This document shows, one piece after another, positions 1-9,168 of a stretch of DNA of 36,809 bases. The stretch is taken from the NCBI GenBank assembly GCA_000224765.2, contig AGAU01000378.1, positions 1 through 36,809 of the forward strand, read 5' to 3'. The notes under the pieces are model-generated. The model saw only the letters and a list, made by a program, of their open reading frames with translations, made no database searches and had not been told where the DNA came from. Source of the stretch: SAR324 cluster bacterium JCVI-SC AAA005. GTDB taxonomy: Bacteria; SAR324; NAC60-12. Position 1 is the stretch's first letter. Each line of letters opens with the position of its first letter. The position numbers and the translations under genes were made by a program.

Positions 1-2646
1 GACAGGATTTCCACCAAAGGTGTTAAAGTATTCCATTCCGTTGGCAAAGCCTTCTGCAATTTCGGCAGTGGTGATCACAGCTGCGAGAGGATGTCCATTG
101 CCAATTGGTTTGCCAAGAGTAACGATATCTGGAACGACTCCCTGTAATTCAAATCCCCAAAAGGTTTTTCCCACTCTACCAAAACCGACTTGCACTTCAT
201 CGGCTATACACAGCCCTCCAAGCTTATGAACTCCTGCATAAGCGGTCTGTAGATAATTCTCTGGAAGCACGATCTGTCCTCCACAACTCAGAATAGATTC
301 ACAAATAAACCCAGCCAGTCCAGATCTGGATGTTGCCAGTGATTGTGCGTGCTCAATGACTTTTTCAGCATAGGCTGAACCTGGATCTGGGTGATGCTCC
401 CTGTACACTCCACGAAACAAATCAGGCATGTTAGTAGTCCGTACCCAGTCCGGTGCTCCTTTTCCACCAGGGCCATTGTGCTTGTACGGACTCAAGTCGA
501 TGAGAGATTTGGTATGCCCATGATAGCCGACGTCCACCACCACTACCCCCTGAGCTTGGGTATAGACTTGAGCTAGACGTAGCGCCAGTTCATTGGCCTC
601 ACTGCCAGTACAAACCAAGAAGCAGACGTTCAGTGGCTCAGGAAGCAGGCTACACAAGCGCTCTGCGTACCTGATGAGTTCAGGGTGAAGGTAGCGGGTG
701 TTTGTGTTGAGTAAGCCACTCTGTTTTCTCTGGGCGTCGACAACCTTTGGATGGCAGTGCCCGACATGAGCAACATTGTTCACACAGTCAACAAAGCGAC
801 GCCCGAGAGCATCAACCAGATAGACTCCCTTTCCTCTTAGAATGGTGAGCGGTTCTTTATATGATAGAGAGAGATTGCGTCCCAAGATGTGAAGGCGTCT
901 TGCCAATAAATCTCTCGGCAGACCCCCAGGTTCTACCCAGGATTTTTGTTGGATTCCGAGTAGGCGATAGGGATTTGGACTGAGCTCTTTCCAGAAACTT
1001 TGCTCAGATGGCAAGGCCACCCCAGGGAAATCGGTTTCCCATCCCATTCGATGACTGGTCACTTGTAAGTGCAAATGTGGAGGCCAGTTGCCGTTTCGGG
1101 GTGATGTGCCGATCTTGGCAATACGAGTTCCAGCTTGTACAGAGTCGCCTGGTTGCCAGAGATCTAGGCACTCAGGATCAAGATGGCCGTAGAGCGTGAA
1201 GAAGCTCTCTCCGCCAAGATCCTCATGTTGCAACATGAGTGTGGGACCATAGTCCTGCTCTTGAGCGTTGTCATGGACAGTTACAAAGGTCCCATCCAAG
1301 GGTGCAAATATGGGTGTGCCAGCTATTCCAAAAACATCCAGCCCTAGATGTACGGTGCGTGATTCTAGATCCTGCTGAAATTCAGGGGCAGTGTAGCACA
1401 GTCGAATCTCATCATAGAGCCCAAGAGCAAAGATTTTGTTTGCACTTTCAATGGCTTGTTGAATGCGATATGACTGTTCCTCAACGTCACCACTCAGCCA
1501 ATTGAGGTAGGGGCTCTCGATTCCCAGTGGCAATATTAGGGTGTTGTCGGGAGTGAGAGCTTGGCCCATCACTGCAGAAAAAATCTGCTTTTCCAGCACT
1601 GTTTCCAGAGAAACTTTACGGTGAGTGCAGGAATGACCACAGGCGAATCTGGAGCGGGCTACACCCTCCTCCAGTGAGAGAGTATTCAAGCATTGAAGTA
1701 ATTCTCGAATTGTTTCCTGGCTGATCAATAGATATTTGTTTTCTGGCTGCTCTTGAATTTGTTTTGCAGCCATTACGATGCTCACACCGAGTCGCATGAG
1801 TGCCATTGGCCAGACAAATTCAGACTCCTGCAGAGAGAGTGGCCTAGCTTGACTGAAACCACTGAGTGTTGTCTGCACTGCCTTCCAAGGGGATATTTGA
1901 CCAAGAAGAGTATAAGCCAAAGTCACAGCTGCTTCTGCACAGGTCCAGGAAACGACCATGTCTCCAAAGTCGATCAAGCTCAGCTCTGCTAGTCCCTCAA
2001 GCCCACCATGAACCAGTACATTGTAGTCATTGGAGTCGTTCTGAATCAAAGAACGAGGTAAGTCTGTTTCCAGTGGTCGTCCATATCTGTCGTACAATCT
2101 TAGCGCTTGCTCCAGAAAATTCTTGAGCAAGGGATCAGTTACCAAGAAAATGCCTGCTTCGATAATTTCTGAAGCTTGATCAGGGTGCCACGGCAATTCT
2201 GGATGGGGATCTTGAACAGCAAGGGTAGAGAGTGAGGCGGCAACTTGTCCCATCAAGTGCCCAACAGAATGGAACAGTTCGGGGGTATGTGGTCGGAATT
2301 CAGAGAGTGGAATACCTAGCTGCCAGCTCTGCAAACGTAACCAGCAGGCACTCCCATTTTGTAAGTTTCCCTGGGAAATAAAATGTCCAGCCTGATCAGC
2401 TAGTGGGTGTGGTACTATACTACCCAGTTCAGAGTTCAGGTGCTGCATCGCTCGAATTTCAGTCTGCAGACTTTCCAGATGAACTGCAGCATTCACCACC
2501 TTGAAAGTGTTTTTAGCTCCACCTGCTAGGTAGAGTTGAAAGTTACGATCTCGTTCTCCAGGTAAGGTAACTAGTTGTCCTGTCAAGCCGTAGTGTTGAG
2601 CAAGTAGCTCCAGCGCTTCTACTTCGGTAAGTTGGGGAGGTGTCAT
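1..2646 (-). CDS. Three-domain enzyme: APH-type kinase, M23 peptidase and class III aminotransferase/phospho-lyase (partial, C-terminus off the left edge)
   Basis: The minus strand is open from an ATG at 2646 to base 1 (882 codons). Residues about 1-350 are an aminoglycoside-phosphotransferase/hydroxylysine-kinase fold: a Brenner-like loop [10 protein letters not shown] keeps the catalytic Asp and Asn, followed by the metal-binding LIDFGD. Residues about 425-530 are a LytM/M23 domain with HLGLD (HxxxD) and HLHLQV (HxH), so the zinc ligands look intact. From about 580 onward is a fold-type I class III aminotransferase, with [23 protein letters not shown] and the PLP lysine in LGKPIGNG. The class includes the ammonio-phospholyases acting on phosphoethanolamine and 5-phosphohydroxylysine, whose substrates are made by APH-type kinases. 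I therefore infer phosphorylation then beta-elimination of an amino alcohol; the substrate is unknown. The start overlaps the permease stop (ATGA), so it is co-translated with an amino-acid importer. Roughly the last 100-150 residues are missing. Confidence 0.9.
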   Translation of the reverse strand, partial: MTPPQLTEVEALELLAQHYGLTGQLVTLPGERDRNFQLYLAGGAKNTFKVVNAAVHLESLQTEIRAMQHLNSELGSIVPHPLADQAGHFISQGNLQNGSACWLRLQSWQLGIPLSEFRPHTPELFHSVGHLMGQVAASLSTLAVQDPHPELPWHPDQASEIIEAGIFLVTDPLLKNFLEQALRLYDRYGRPLETDLPRSLIQNDSNDYNVLVHGGLEGLAELSLIDFGDMVVSWTCAEAAVTLAYTLLGQISPWKAVQTTLSGFSQARPLSLQESEFVWPMALMRLGVSIVMAAKQIQEQPENKYLLISQETIRELLQCLNTLSLEEGVARSRFACGHSCTHRKVSLETVLEKQIFSAVMGQALTPDNTLILPLGIESPYLNWLSGDVEEQSYRIQQAIESANKIFALGLYDEIRLCYTAPEFQQDLESRTVHLGLDVFGIAGTPIFAPLDGTFVTVHDNAQEQDYGPTLMLQHEDLGGESFFTLYGHLDPECLDLWQPGDSVQAGTRIAKIGTSPRNGNWPPHLHLQVTSHRMGWETDFPGVALPSEQSFWKELSPNPYRLLGIQQKSWVEPGGLPRDLLARRLHILGRNLSLSYKEPLTILRGKGVYLVDALGRRFVDCVNNVAHVGHCHPKVVDAQRKQSGLLNTNTRYLHPELIRYAERLCSLLPEPLNVCFLVCTGSEANELALRLAQVYTQAQGVVVVDVGYHGHTKSLIDLSPYKHNGPGGKGAPDWVRTTNMPDLFRGVYREHHPDPGSAYAEKVIEHAQSLATSRSGLAGFICESILSCGGQIVLPENYLQTAYAGVHKLGGLCIADEVQVGFGRVGKTFWGFELQGVVPDIVTLGKPIGNGHPLAAVITTAEIAEGFANGMEYFNTFGGNPV

Positions 2647-4319
2647 CTTTTGGGAATGGGTGTGGTTCTTCGTTCCAGCCACTTGAGCAGACTGGCAGCC
2701 GCAAGGGTAAGGACTACATAAAGAATCGCGGCCGTATTAAACGGAGCAAAAGGAAGAAAACTACTCGCTTGGAATTCGCGCATTCGTTGGGTGGCATCAC
2801 GAACTGAAAGAATCGATAGGAGCGCCGTGTCCTTAAGCATTGCGATGAATTCATTGCCCAGTGGCGGAATGACGATACGTAAGGCCTGTGGCAGAATAAC
2901 CAATCTGGCGGTTTGCCATCGGTCCAGTCCAAGTGTTCGGGCGGCCTCTACTTGCCCTTTGGGAACAGCCTCGATACCAGCTCGGAAAATCTCAGCCATG
3001 TAGGCCGAGTAGCCTAGACAGATTGCAAACACTCCCCGGATCATATTGGGCAAGTCAATGAACCCATCAGTGGCCTGTTTTACAGCTCCACTGAGTGGCA
3101 ATCCCACGTAGAGGATAATAACCAGCATGGGAATCCCACGCAGGATATCAATATAGAACTCAGCAAAGACAGCCAACGGATGCATCCGGTGCTGCCATCC
3201 TCCGAAGGTCAGCAATCCAAGTAAAAAGCTGAAGACACCAAAGACCATTGCGGGTGTCCTGTATTCATCTGCTAGAAACTCAGTGCGCCAAAGAATGGTC
3301 GCTTCTGCAGGAAGGACTAATTCTGGGATGAAAGCAGCGCTGATCCGTTTGTCTTCTGCATAGAGCTTCAGAGCTTGCTCAATATCTTTTGCAGCGCGAA
3401 TCTGCATCTCCACACCATTGTCAAACTCACCGTAACGCAGCGTGTCTGCTAAACGTTGTGGGGTGTTCTTGATGAAAGCAGCGCGGCCTTCTGTGGTTCC
3501 AATCAAAACATACTGTTCCTGTGGCATTTGGGAGAAGATTAGACCAATGCCCAAAAGTAGACCAGCAATCACTACGTAGCGTCGATAAATTTTGGGGTTG
3601 GGCTGCAGGGATAGCATTCCTGCTAGAACCAGTCCAAGGATGGCGGAGGCTACATAAGCGAAAATGGCTGCTCGCAGGGTTAGCAACAAGCCAGTAGCGA
3701 AACTCAGTCGTGCAACCAGAATTAAGAATAGTAGGCTCCCTCCTTGGACAATCAGCAGTAAACGCCAAATCCAACGGTTGATAGGCGCTGGGGATTTTTT
3801 AGTGAGAGCGACTACACCGAGCAAGGTAGTCCCAAGAAGGTATGGCCACCTTAAAGCCTCCAGCCATCCTTGCATCCAAGCTTGTCCTTCTGGAGTAAGC
3901 GCTGGATAATTAACCTTGGGATCTCGGAATGGATTGCTTCGGGCATCTAATAGGTCTCCAATCACCGAATCCCAGAAAGGTGCCAAATTCCATTGAGTGA
4001 GTAGCCAAGACATCAACAACAAGTGCAGTACTAGACCCAACCGGGAGACTTCACGAGGATAGGAGAGCCAACTGGGAGATTTGTGAGCAAGAAGTATGGG
4101 GATCAATCCGCTCAGCAACCCCAACAGCAAAATTAGGAAGATTTGAAAGACTTCTGCAGCACCTTCCTCAATGCCAACGATGAATGCGAGGGAACGACTG
4201 TAGTTGGTAGAGGTGGCGAAGAGATAGATGAAGAAGGGCGCGCTGGCCAGTAGCACGAGATTGCTAGCCCGAAGTTGGAGCCACTCCGGGCCAATGCGCC
4301 TTGGTGAAGGGTCAGTCAT
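2643..4319 (-). CDS. Amino-acid ABC transporter permease (HisM/GlnP/AapM-like), long form
   Basis: This 558-aa multi-spanning inner-membrane protein has a C-terminal third that is a typical polar-amino-acid permease. The region from about 365 contains FGVFSFLLGLLTFGG, EFYIDILRGIPMLVIILYVG and the EAA loop EAARTLGLDRWQTARLVILP, which docks the ATPase. The N-terminal 350 residues hold additional hydrophobic segments and a long soluble stretch (about 260-350, around QMPQEQYVLIGTTEGRA). This resembles the extended AapQ/AapM/BztB/BztC permeases, which are usually near 400 aa, so 558 aa is long. The binding protein lies 15 bases upstream, and the kinase/phospho-lyase gene downstream begins inside the stop codon. 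No ATPase gene is visible; it may lie beyond base 1. Confidence 0.9.
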   Translation of the reverse strand: MTDPSPRRIGPEWLQLRASNLVLLASAPFFIYLFATSTNYSRSLAFIVGIEEGAAEVFQIFLILLLGLLSGLIPILLAHKSPSWLSYPREVSRLGLVLHLLLMSWLLTQWNLAPFWDSVIGDLLDARSNPFRDPKVNYPALTPEGQAWMQGWLEALRWPYLLGTTLLGVVALTKKSPAPINRWIWRLLLIVQGGSLLFLILVARLSFATGLLLTLRAAIFAYVASAILGLVLAGMLSLQPNPKIYRRYVVIAGLLLGIGLIFSQMPQEQYVLIGTTEGRAAFIKNTPQRLADTLRYGEFDNGVEMQIRAAKDIEQALKLYAEDKRISAAFIPELVLPAEATILWRTEFLADEYRTPAMVFGVFSFLLGLLTFGGWQHRMHPLAVFAEFYIDILRGIPMLVIILYVGLPLSGAVKQATDGFIDLPNMIRGVFAICLGYSAYMAEIFRAGIEAVPKGQVEAARTLGLDRWQTARLVILPQALRIVIPPLGNEFIAMLKDTALLSILSVRDATQRMREFQASSFLPFAPFNTAAILYVVLTLAAASLLKWLERRTTPIPKR

Positions 4320-4334
4320 GAGGCGCGAGTCAAA

Positions 4335-5078
4335 TTATTCGCTCCAGTATTTCAGGACGAGCTTATCGAGCGTGCCGTCAGCTTTGACTTGGGCAAGACC
4401 AGTGTTGAAGGCGTCGACCATCCCGTCCCCCTCACGGAAGACTAGCCCCAGAGGATCACTGTTGAGACCACGAATGCCAACAACTAGTTCACCAGCAAAT
4501 TGCTGCTCGTAAGCAGCAGCAGAGGTGCCATCAATCACCAGGCCATCGACGTCGCCATTACGTAGGGCTTGAACCGCAGCGGCAAAGGTGTCGAAAAGTG
4601 CAACATTGTTGCGGCCAACCAATTCTTCGGCGAGTTGAGCATTGGTTGTTCCAGTTTGTGAGGCCAGTTTTCGACTAGCCCCTTTCATGTCATCCAGTGT
4701 CATACCCTCGTCATCAATACTGACCATGATTGCCTGGCTAACCACGAGATATGGATCACTGAAGTCCATCTGCTTGTCGCGTTCTGGTGTGATTGAAACA
4801 CCAGAGACGACCATATCGAATTCACCCTGTTGCAGCGCAGCAAAGATCCCATCCCAGGCTGTAGTCACGAACTGCGGTACACAGTTGATCTGCTCACATA
4901 TCGCATCGACTAAGTCCACATCAAAACCAACGATCTCTCCAGTTTTTTCATCCACCATTTCCATCGGAGGATACGTGGTGTCTGAGCCAATCTGGAGCAC
5001 TTTGCCACCTAGGTCAGCGGCGTGCACCCAACTTGCAAAAAGTGTTAGAGTTGTTGCGGCAATAATAAATCTTTTCAT
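4335..5078 (-). CDS. Amino-acid ABC transporter periplasmic binding protein (SBP family 3)
   Basis: The product is 247 aa. It has a Sec signal peptide (KR, then a hydrophobic run ending WVHA-ADLGG) and then the family-3 pattern: GSDTTYPPMEMVDEKTGEIV, GFDVDLVDAICEQ, WDGIFAALQQGEFDMVVSGV and ITPERDKQMDFSDPYL. This bilobed fold binds polar or basic amino acids in the periplasm. It is the first gene of a minus-strand operon with the permease and the kinase/peptidase/aminotransferase. An AGGAA ribosome-binding site sits about 7 bases before the ATG. The ligand cannot be read from sequence; the downstream enzyme suggests an amino-alcohol or hydroxylated amino acid (inference). Confidence 0.93.
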   Translation of the reverse strand: MKRFIIAATTLTLFASWVHAADLGGKVLQIGSDTTYPPMEMVDEKTGEIVGFDVDLVDAICEQINCVPQFVTTAWDGIFAALQQGEFDMVVSGVSITPERDKQMDFSDPYLVVSQAIMVSIDDEGMTLDDMKGASRKLASQTGTTNAQLAEELVGRNNVALFDTFAAAVQALRNGDVDGLVIDGTSAAAYEQQFAGELVVGIRGLNSDPLGLVFREGDGMVDAFNTGLAQVKADGTLDKLVLKYWSE

Positions 5079-5439
5079 AAGGAATTTCCTGCTGAGAAGT
5101 GAATGTTAAAACGAAATTGCGATGCATAATCAACGAACTGTTATAAGGGAAATCCTAACTCGGATGCAAGAAAAACTAGTTCTGCCAACTTCACCCACCA
5201 GGATTATCTTTTTCAAACTTCCCTCTGTGGAGTTTAGTGTTGGACGAAATAAATCAACCTTTCATTCTGACTAGCCATTGAACACAACTGGAAAAACTGG
5301 GGTTTATTGCTATCGTAAGATTTTCAGCAAACCAGAGCCAGTATCTAGGGCAGCTTTTCTTTCATAAATTTCTCTGATTCTCCAAAGATCTTAGCAGTTT
5401 GCGATATTCAAGCAGTATTTTAATGGATTCTAATCGACT
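5079..5439. other. Divergent intergenic region between the ABC operon and the channel gene
   Basis: These 361 bases separate two divergent genes, so promoters for both must lie here or in the flanks. I see one reasonable minus-strand promoter (listed separately) and no convincing plus-strand one. The leader before 5440 lacks a strong Shine-Dalgarno sequence. No RNA gene or repeat was recognised. Confidence 0.6.
5140..5169 (-). promoter_or_regulatory. Candidate sigma70 promoter for the amino-acid ABC operon
   Basis: Reading the minus strand, TTGCAT (5169-5164), an 18-base spacer and TATAAC (5145-5140) lie about 60 bases before the binding-protein ATG. The -10 matches five of six consensus bases; the -35 is weak (three of six). 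Found by eye only. Confidence 0.35.
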
Positions 5440-7974
5440 ATGAAGACCCGTCACATTCTCTACTGGTTTCTCCCCACGCTAATTGTTTTCTCCACCCTGG
5501 GGATTCATGTTATCGAATACTTGTTGACTGGGAATGCTGAAACAGAATATGGCAGCCTTTTCAATAGCTTCTATTGGTCGATTGTGACTATCGCCACGGT
5601 GGGCTTTGGCGATATGTCGCCAGAAACTTACTGGGGACGAGTATTCACTATTCTTGTGATTATTGGAGGAGTCCTGAATTACTCGCTGATTGTCTCTACC
5701 TTGACAAACAAGGTCAGTGAATATCGCTCTTCGCGCGAACAGGGGTTGGACCTGGTTAAGAAGCAGGGTCACATCCTTGTTTGTTCAGATGATTCTGCCT
5801 GGATGACTAAAATTCTGGGACAGAATCAGCAGTTGGTCCAGGAGCGCAAGATCGTAATTGTTTCTCCATCTTCTCAACATCCACTGCTTACCACTGAGTA
5901 TAAGGACGTCACTTGGGTGGCTGGTGATCCTCAGCAACTTGAAACTTTACTGAAGGCTAGTGCCAAGTCGGCTCATACAGCCTATGTCTACTTCAAGAAC
6001 AGTAACCAGGGTTTGATCACGGTGTTACAACTGGAAACCCTTAGCAAGGGTGAACTGATCACCCTTGCCCAATACGTAGGAAGCGATTTTCGTAAATTTT
6101 TTGCGGATGTAGGCTGCGACCATGCTCTGAATCCATATGACCTGTACGTGCCGATGATGCTTCAAGCTTTCCGTTCGCAGGGAGGGCCTTCCTGGATTCG
6201 GGGAGTGGTGCATCAGTCACAACAACACCGTCTGGAAACAAAACCGCTACCCTCACGATTTGCCGAAAAAACATGGATGGAATATGTACAAGTGACCAAG
6301 CGGTCGTCGGGAGATATGCCTCTGGGCATCGTGGTCGAAGAGGTAGTGTTGATTAATCCCAGCTCTGAATACATTTTGCGTCAAGACAATCAGGTTATTC
6401 AACTGAAGTCAATTGCGGAGCGAAAGGGTGGGGACTTGGAAGAGCATGGGATTGAAGTGTTTGGGATGGATGATATTCGCATTGATGGACATCTATTGAT
6501 CAATTCGGATAATCCTATTTTTATCCGGCGCATGCTGAGAGAACTGTCTCGTGGGGAGTTGGGTGATCATATCGTAGTGCTGACGAGCTTACCACAGTCG
6601 GAGGAAATTCCAGAAAATCTTTCAGTGGAGTGGATTCAGGATCCTACTAACAGCGAGGAATCTTTCCGCAAAGCACGGGCATCCATGGCTAAGGTGGCCT
6701 TTGTTGACCATCTGCAAGATGGCCAGACCTTTATGGCGGTACTGTGTCTGGAACAGGAGACAGATGGTGAAATATTTACGATTGCAACCTTCCGTGATGA
6801 TAACTTTGACCAGCATCTCCTCAAGGTGGGATGTGATTTCTGCCTCAAGTTCGATGATCTGATCGTTCCGATTCTCGCCCAGTCTGCCAATAATAGTGGT
6901 TTGGGAAACCTTGTGAGCCAATTGCTCTCACATGATTTAGGTACTCAGAGCCTCTTTGTCCGTCGCCTGAGCTACGATTGGACAACAGCCGGTTGGGAGG
7001 AAACAATCCTCAAGAAAAAAAAAGAATACGGCTATCTTCCTGTGGGGTTGATTCGTCGAGGAACAAATAAACTGTTGGTAAACCCACATTTTGGTCAATC
7101 GGTCAACCCCGGAGACAGTCTAATCTTTATTGCTAAGGAATCTGCGCTGCGAGGCCAACATCTGTTTGATTTGAATCATACGGATCAGGTCGTGGCACTG
7201 TCATCCACCACTAGAGTCCCAGCAAAAACGGAGAAAGGCACTGATGAAGAGCACCTCACGCAGCAGGCGCTCAAACTGTTACGACTAGAAGGTAATGCAA
7301 GCGCTGCCTATCGGTTACTGATGCAGGCAGCTACTCTTGGTAGTGCGGAGGCAAAATATGAGCTAGGAATCCTGAACTTTCGTGGCAAAGGCGTACCTAA
7401 AAATCTGGATGAAGCGTACTACTGGTTTCGTGAGTCGGCTCTCTCCGGTTATGAACAGTCCCAAAATGTACTTTCCACCATTAGAATTCTGCGTGAAACA
7501 GAGCAGAAATTTGAGGAGAAAGAAGATCAAATCCCAGAGTTCAATCCAGAGATGTTGGAGATGTTTACCCCAACACAGCGACGCTGGTTTGCCCGAATGG
7601 TAGTGGCCATGGTCCAGGCTGATGGTCGAGTAGATCTACATGAGCGTGCCTTCGTGCACTCAGCCATTCAACTCCTTTCAGACCACGATGAAATCCTTGA
7701 TCTGGAAGAATATGTACTTCATAGTAAATGTCCAGAATTAGAGCCAATTGAGCTACCCAAGGAGTTGAGAGATCGTGTCCTTGACAGCCTACTCAACGTG
7801 GCAACAATTGATCGGCATTTTGATGAAAGAGAATGCGAGTTATTGAGAAATATTGCTCAGTCATTGGGGTGTGATGAACAAACCGTGGAGCAACTGTTAG
7901 AGATTGGCAACACCCGCGTGCAGCAATTCCATTCGACTCAACTACACGCACCAAACGTCCGAGCTCGCATTTAA
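5440..7974 (+). CDS. K+ channel-like protein with tandem RCK, Sel1-repeat and TerB-like domains
   Basis: The product is 844 aa. Residues 5-95 form a two-helix pore module: a hydrophobic helix, the pore loop SIVTIATVGFGDMSPETYWG with the K+ selectivity filter TVGFGD at 53-58, and a second helix. Tandem RCK/TrkA-N-like domains follow (starting GHILVCSDD near 110 and GHLLINSDN near 350). RCK_C-like stretches lie around 290-330 and 535-570 (GYLPVGLIRR, VNPGDSLIFIA). Residues about 610-675 look like Sel1 repeats (LGSAEAKYELGILNFRGKGV, LDEAYYWFRESALSGYEQ). Residues about 705-830 resemble a TerB-like helical domain with acidic motifs QADGRVDLHE and RHFDERE. The first half fits a ligand-gated K+ channel of the MthK type in the inner membrane. 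The Sel1 and TerB appendages are unusual and their role is unknown. The ATG at 5440 is kept because it gives a complete first helix. Confidence 0.85.
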   Translation: MKTRHILYWFLPTLIVFSTLGIHVIEYLLTGNAETEYGSLFNSFYWSIVTIATVGFGDMSPETYWGRVFTILVIIGGVLNYSLIVSTLTNKVSEYRSSREQGLDLVKKQGHILVCSDDSAWMTKILGQNQQLVQERKIVIVSPSSQHPLLTTEYKDVTWVAGDPQQLETLLKASAKSAHTAYVYFKNSNQGLITVLQLETLSKGELITLAQYVGSDFRKFFADVGCDHALNPYDLYVPMMLQAFRSQGGPSWIRGVVHQSQQHRLETKPLPSRFAEKTWMEYVQVTKRSSGDMPLGIVVEEVVLINPSSEYILRQDNQVIQLKSIAERKGGDLEEHGIEVFGMDDIRIDGHLLINSDNPIFIRRMLRELSRGELGDHIVVLTSLPQSEEIPENLSVEWIQDPTNSEESFRKARASMAKVAFVDHLQDGQTFMAVLCLEQETDGEIFTIATFRDDNFDQHLLKVGCDFCLKFDDLIVPILAQSANNSGLGNLVSQLLSHDLGTQSLFVRRLSYDWTTAGWEETILKKKKEYGYLPVGLIRRGTNKLLVNPHFGQSVNPGDSLIFIAKESALRGQHLFDLNHTDQVVALSSTTRVPAKTEKGTDEEHLTQQALKLLRLEGNASAAYRLLMQAATLGSAEAKYELGILNFRGKGVPKNLDEAYYWFRESALSGYEQSQNVLSTIRILRETEQKFEEKEDQIPEFNPEMLEMFTPTQRRWFARMVVAMVQADGRVDLHERAFVHSAIQLLSDHDEILDLEEYVLHSKCPELEPIELPKELRDRVLDSLLNVATIDRHFDERECELLRNIAQSLGCDEQTVEQLLEIGNTRVQQFHSTQLHAPNVRARI

Positions 7975-8004
7975 ATTGATCTCAATTCGGTGACTGAAGG
8001 AAAG

Positions 8005-8616
8005 ATGGACCCACAGACCTGGTTGATCTATTCGGTTGCTGCCCTCGGGCTTTCCCTCTCTCCAGGACCAAACGTCCTGCTGGCTCTAACGCATGGCGCT
8101 CTCTACGGATGGCGTCGGACCCTAAGTACGATTGCTGGTGGAGCGGTGGGGTTCACAATCCTCATTGCACTTTCTCTATTTGGAATCGGTGCGCTGCTTC
8201 AATCCGCACTGATTGGTCTGACCATTCTCAAACTTGTTGGTGGGGCCTACCTAATCTGGCTCGGTATTCAAGTCTGGCGAGCGCCACCTGTCGGTGAAAC
8301 TCTTGCGCCTGTATTGCAGAGTTCTCGCAAGAGGACACTCTTTCGTCAGGGGGCTCTTTCGGCGGTGACCAATCCCAAAGGTATTCTTTTTTTTGCTGCC
8401 TTCTTGCCTCAGTTTGTTGACACGCAGCGAGAAATCGTCCTGCAGTTTGTCTTGATGGCTGCTACTTTTGTGTTGATTGAAATTGTCACAGAGCTCTGCC
8501 TGGCCAGCCTGGCTCAACGGATTCGTCCTTGGCTACAGCGAGTGGGAAAGCGTTTCAATCAAGTCTGTGGAGGACTCTTCATGACTATTGGCTTGGCACT
8601 TCCTCTGAGAAATTAA
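8005..8616 (+). CDS. LysE/RhtB-family amino-acid exporter
   Basis: The product is 203 aa with about six hydrophobic segments. The N-terminus carries the family signature LSLSPGPNVLLALTHGALYG, then GGAYLIWLGIQVWRAP and a conserved middle motif around FRQGALSAVTNPKGILFF. The family exports amino acids such as lysine, homoserine or threonine across the inner membrane. The ATG at 8005 is preferred to a GTG at 7990 because a GAAGGA ribosome-binding site sits four bases before it. It starts 30 bases after the channel gene on the same strand and may be co-transcribed with it. The substrate is unknown. Confidence 0.9.
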   Translation: MDPQTWLIYSVAALGLSLSPGPNVLLALTHGALYGWRRTLSTIAGGAVGFTILIALSLFGIGALLQSALIGLTILKLVGGAYLIWLGIQVWRAPPVGETLAPVLQSSRKRTLFRQGALSAVTNPKGILFFAAFLPQFVDTQREIVLQFVLMAATFVLIEIVTELCLASLAQRIRPWLQRVGKRFNQVCGGLFMTIGLALPLRN

Positions 8617-8652
8617 GCAGAAACCTTGAGGTACTCCCTGCATTGTAAGTTG

Positions 8653-8695
8653 TTGACAAAACCGGTGACCTAGTTATTTTTGTGTAAGCAAAAAT
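8653..8695 (+). promoter_or_regulatory. Promoter and candidate ArsR operator upstream of the arsenic operon
   Basis: TTGACA (8653-8658, a perfect -35), a 16-base spacer and TATTTT (8675-8680) form a plausible sigma70 promoter. Overlapping the -10 is a perfect inverted repeat, ATTTTTG (8676-8682), six bases, CAAAAAT (8689-8695). It ends just before the AAGGAGA ribosome-binding site of the ArsR gene. This placement suits autorepression by the ArsR product. The repeat differs from the classical ArsR boxes, so the operator role is inference. Confidence 0.55.
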
Positions 8696-8707
8696 AAAGG
8701 AGACAAT

Positions 8708-9097
8708 GTGGAAATCCTTGCTCAACTCGATCCAGACTTTCAACTTGATGCGACCGCCCAACTCTTCAAGGCACTCGCGGAACCAGCCCGTCTGCGCATT
8801 CTGAATTTACTTGCTCACGGAGAAGAGCTTTGCAATTGCCAGGTAGAGGCGGTCACAGGTTACCGAAATCCTAAAATTTCCCGTCACTTCCAGTTCCTTA
8901 AACATGCAGGTCTGATCCAGTTTCGCCGGGAAGGCACCTGGATTTTCTATTCACTCCGTCAACCTGAAAGTGATCGACACCAAGCTGTACAGGCCCTGCT
9001 ACCTTTGCTTGCTAAGTGGCATCCTATCTGTGCTGAGGATCTGGAGCGCTGGAGGATTATTGCTCAACAGTCCTTGAGTGAGATCTGTGCACGCTGA
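8708..9097 (+). CDS. arsR: ArsR-family winged-helix repressor
   Basis: The product is 129 aa. It reads as a classical ArsR/SmtB fold: LFKALAEPARLRILNLLAHG, then the helix bearing ELCNCQVEAV, the recognition helix region NPKISRHFQFLKHAGLI and the wing FRREGTWIFYSLRQ. The CxC in ELCNC lies where R773-type ArsR has ELCVCDLC, the arsenite/antimonite-sensing site. The third cysteine of that motif is absent here, so sensing may use two cysteines plus another ligand. The start is GTG at 8708, six bases after a strong AAGGAGA; an ATG at 8706 is in another frame. It is the first gene of the GAPDH-ArsJ-MobBA-PiT run and is likely its repressor. Confidence 0.85.
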   Translation: MEILAQLDPDFQLDATAQLFKALAEPARLRILNLLAHGEELCNCQVEAVTGYRNPKISRHFQFLKHAGLIQFRREGTWIFYSLRQPESDRHQAVQALLPLLAKWHPICAEDLERWRIIAQQSLSEICAR

Positions 9098-9168
9098 CCC
9101 TGCTTCTGTATTAAGGATTTCTTTGTAGAAACAACACCCCTACACCCAACAGAGAATCGAGAACAAAT

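Noticed and set aside
7990..8004. GTG start five codons upstream for the LysE-family gene
   Set aside because: The GAAGGA ribosome-binding site lies between the GTG and the ATG at 8005, so the ATG fits better.
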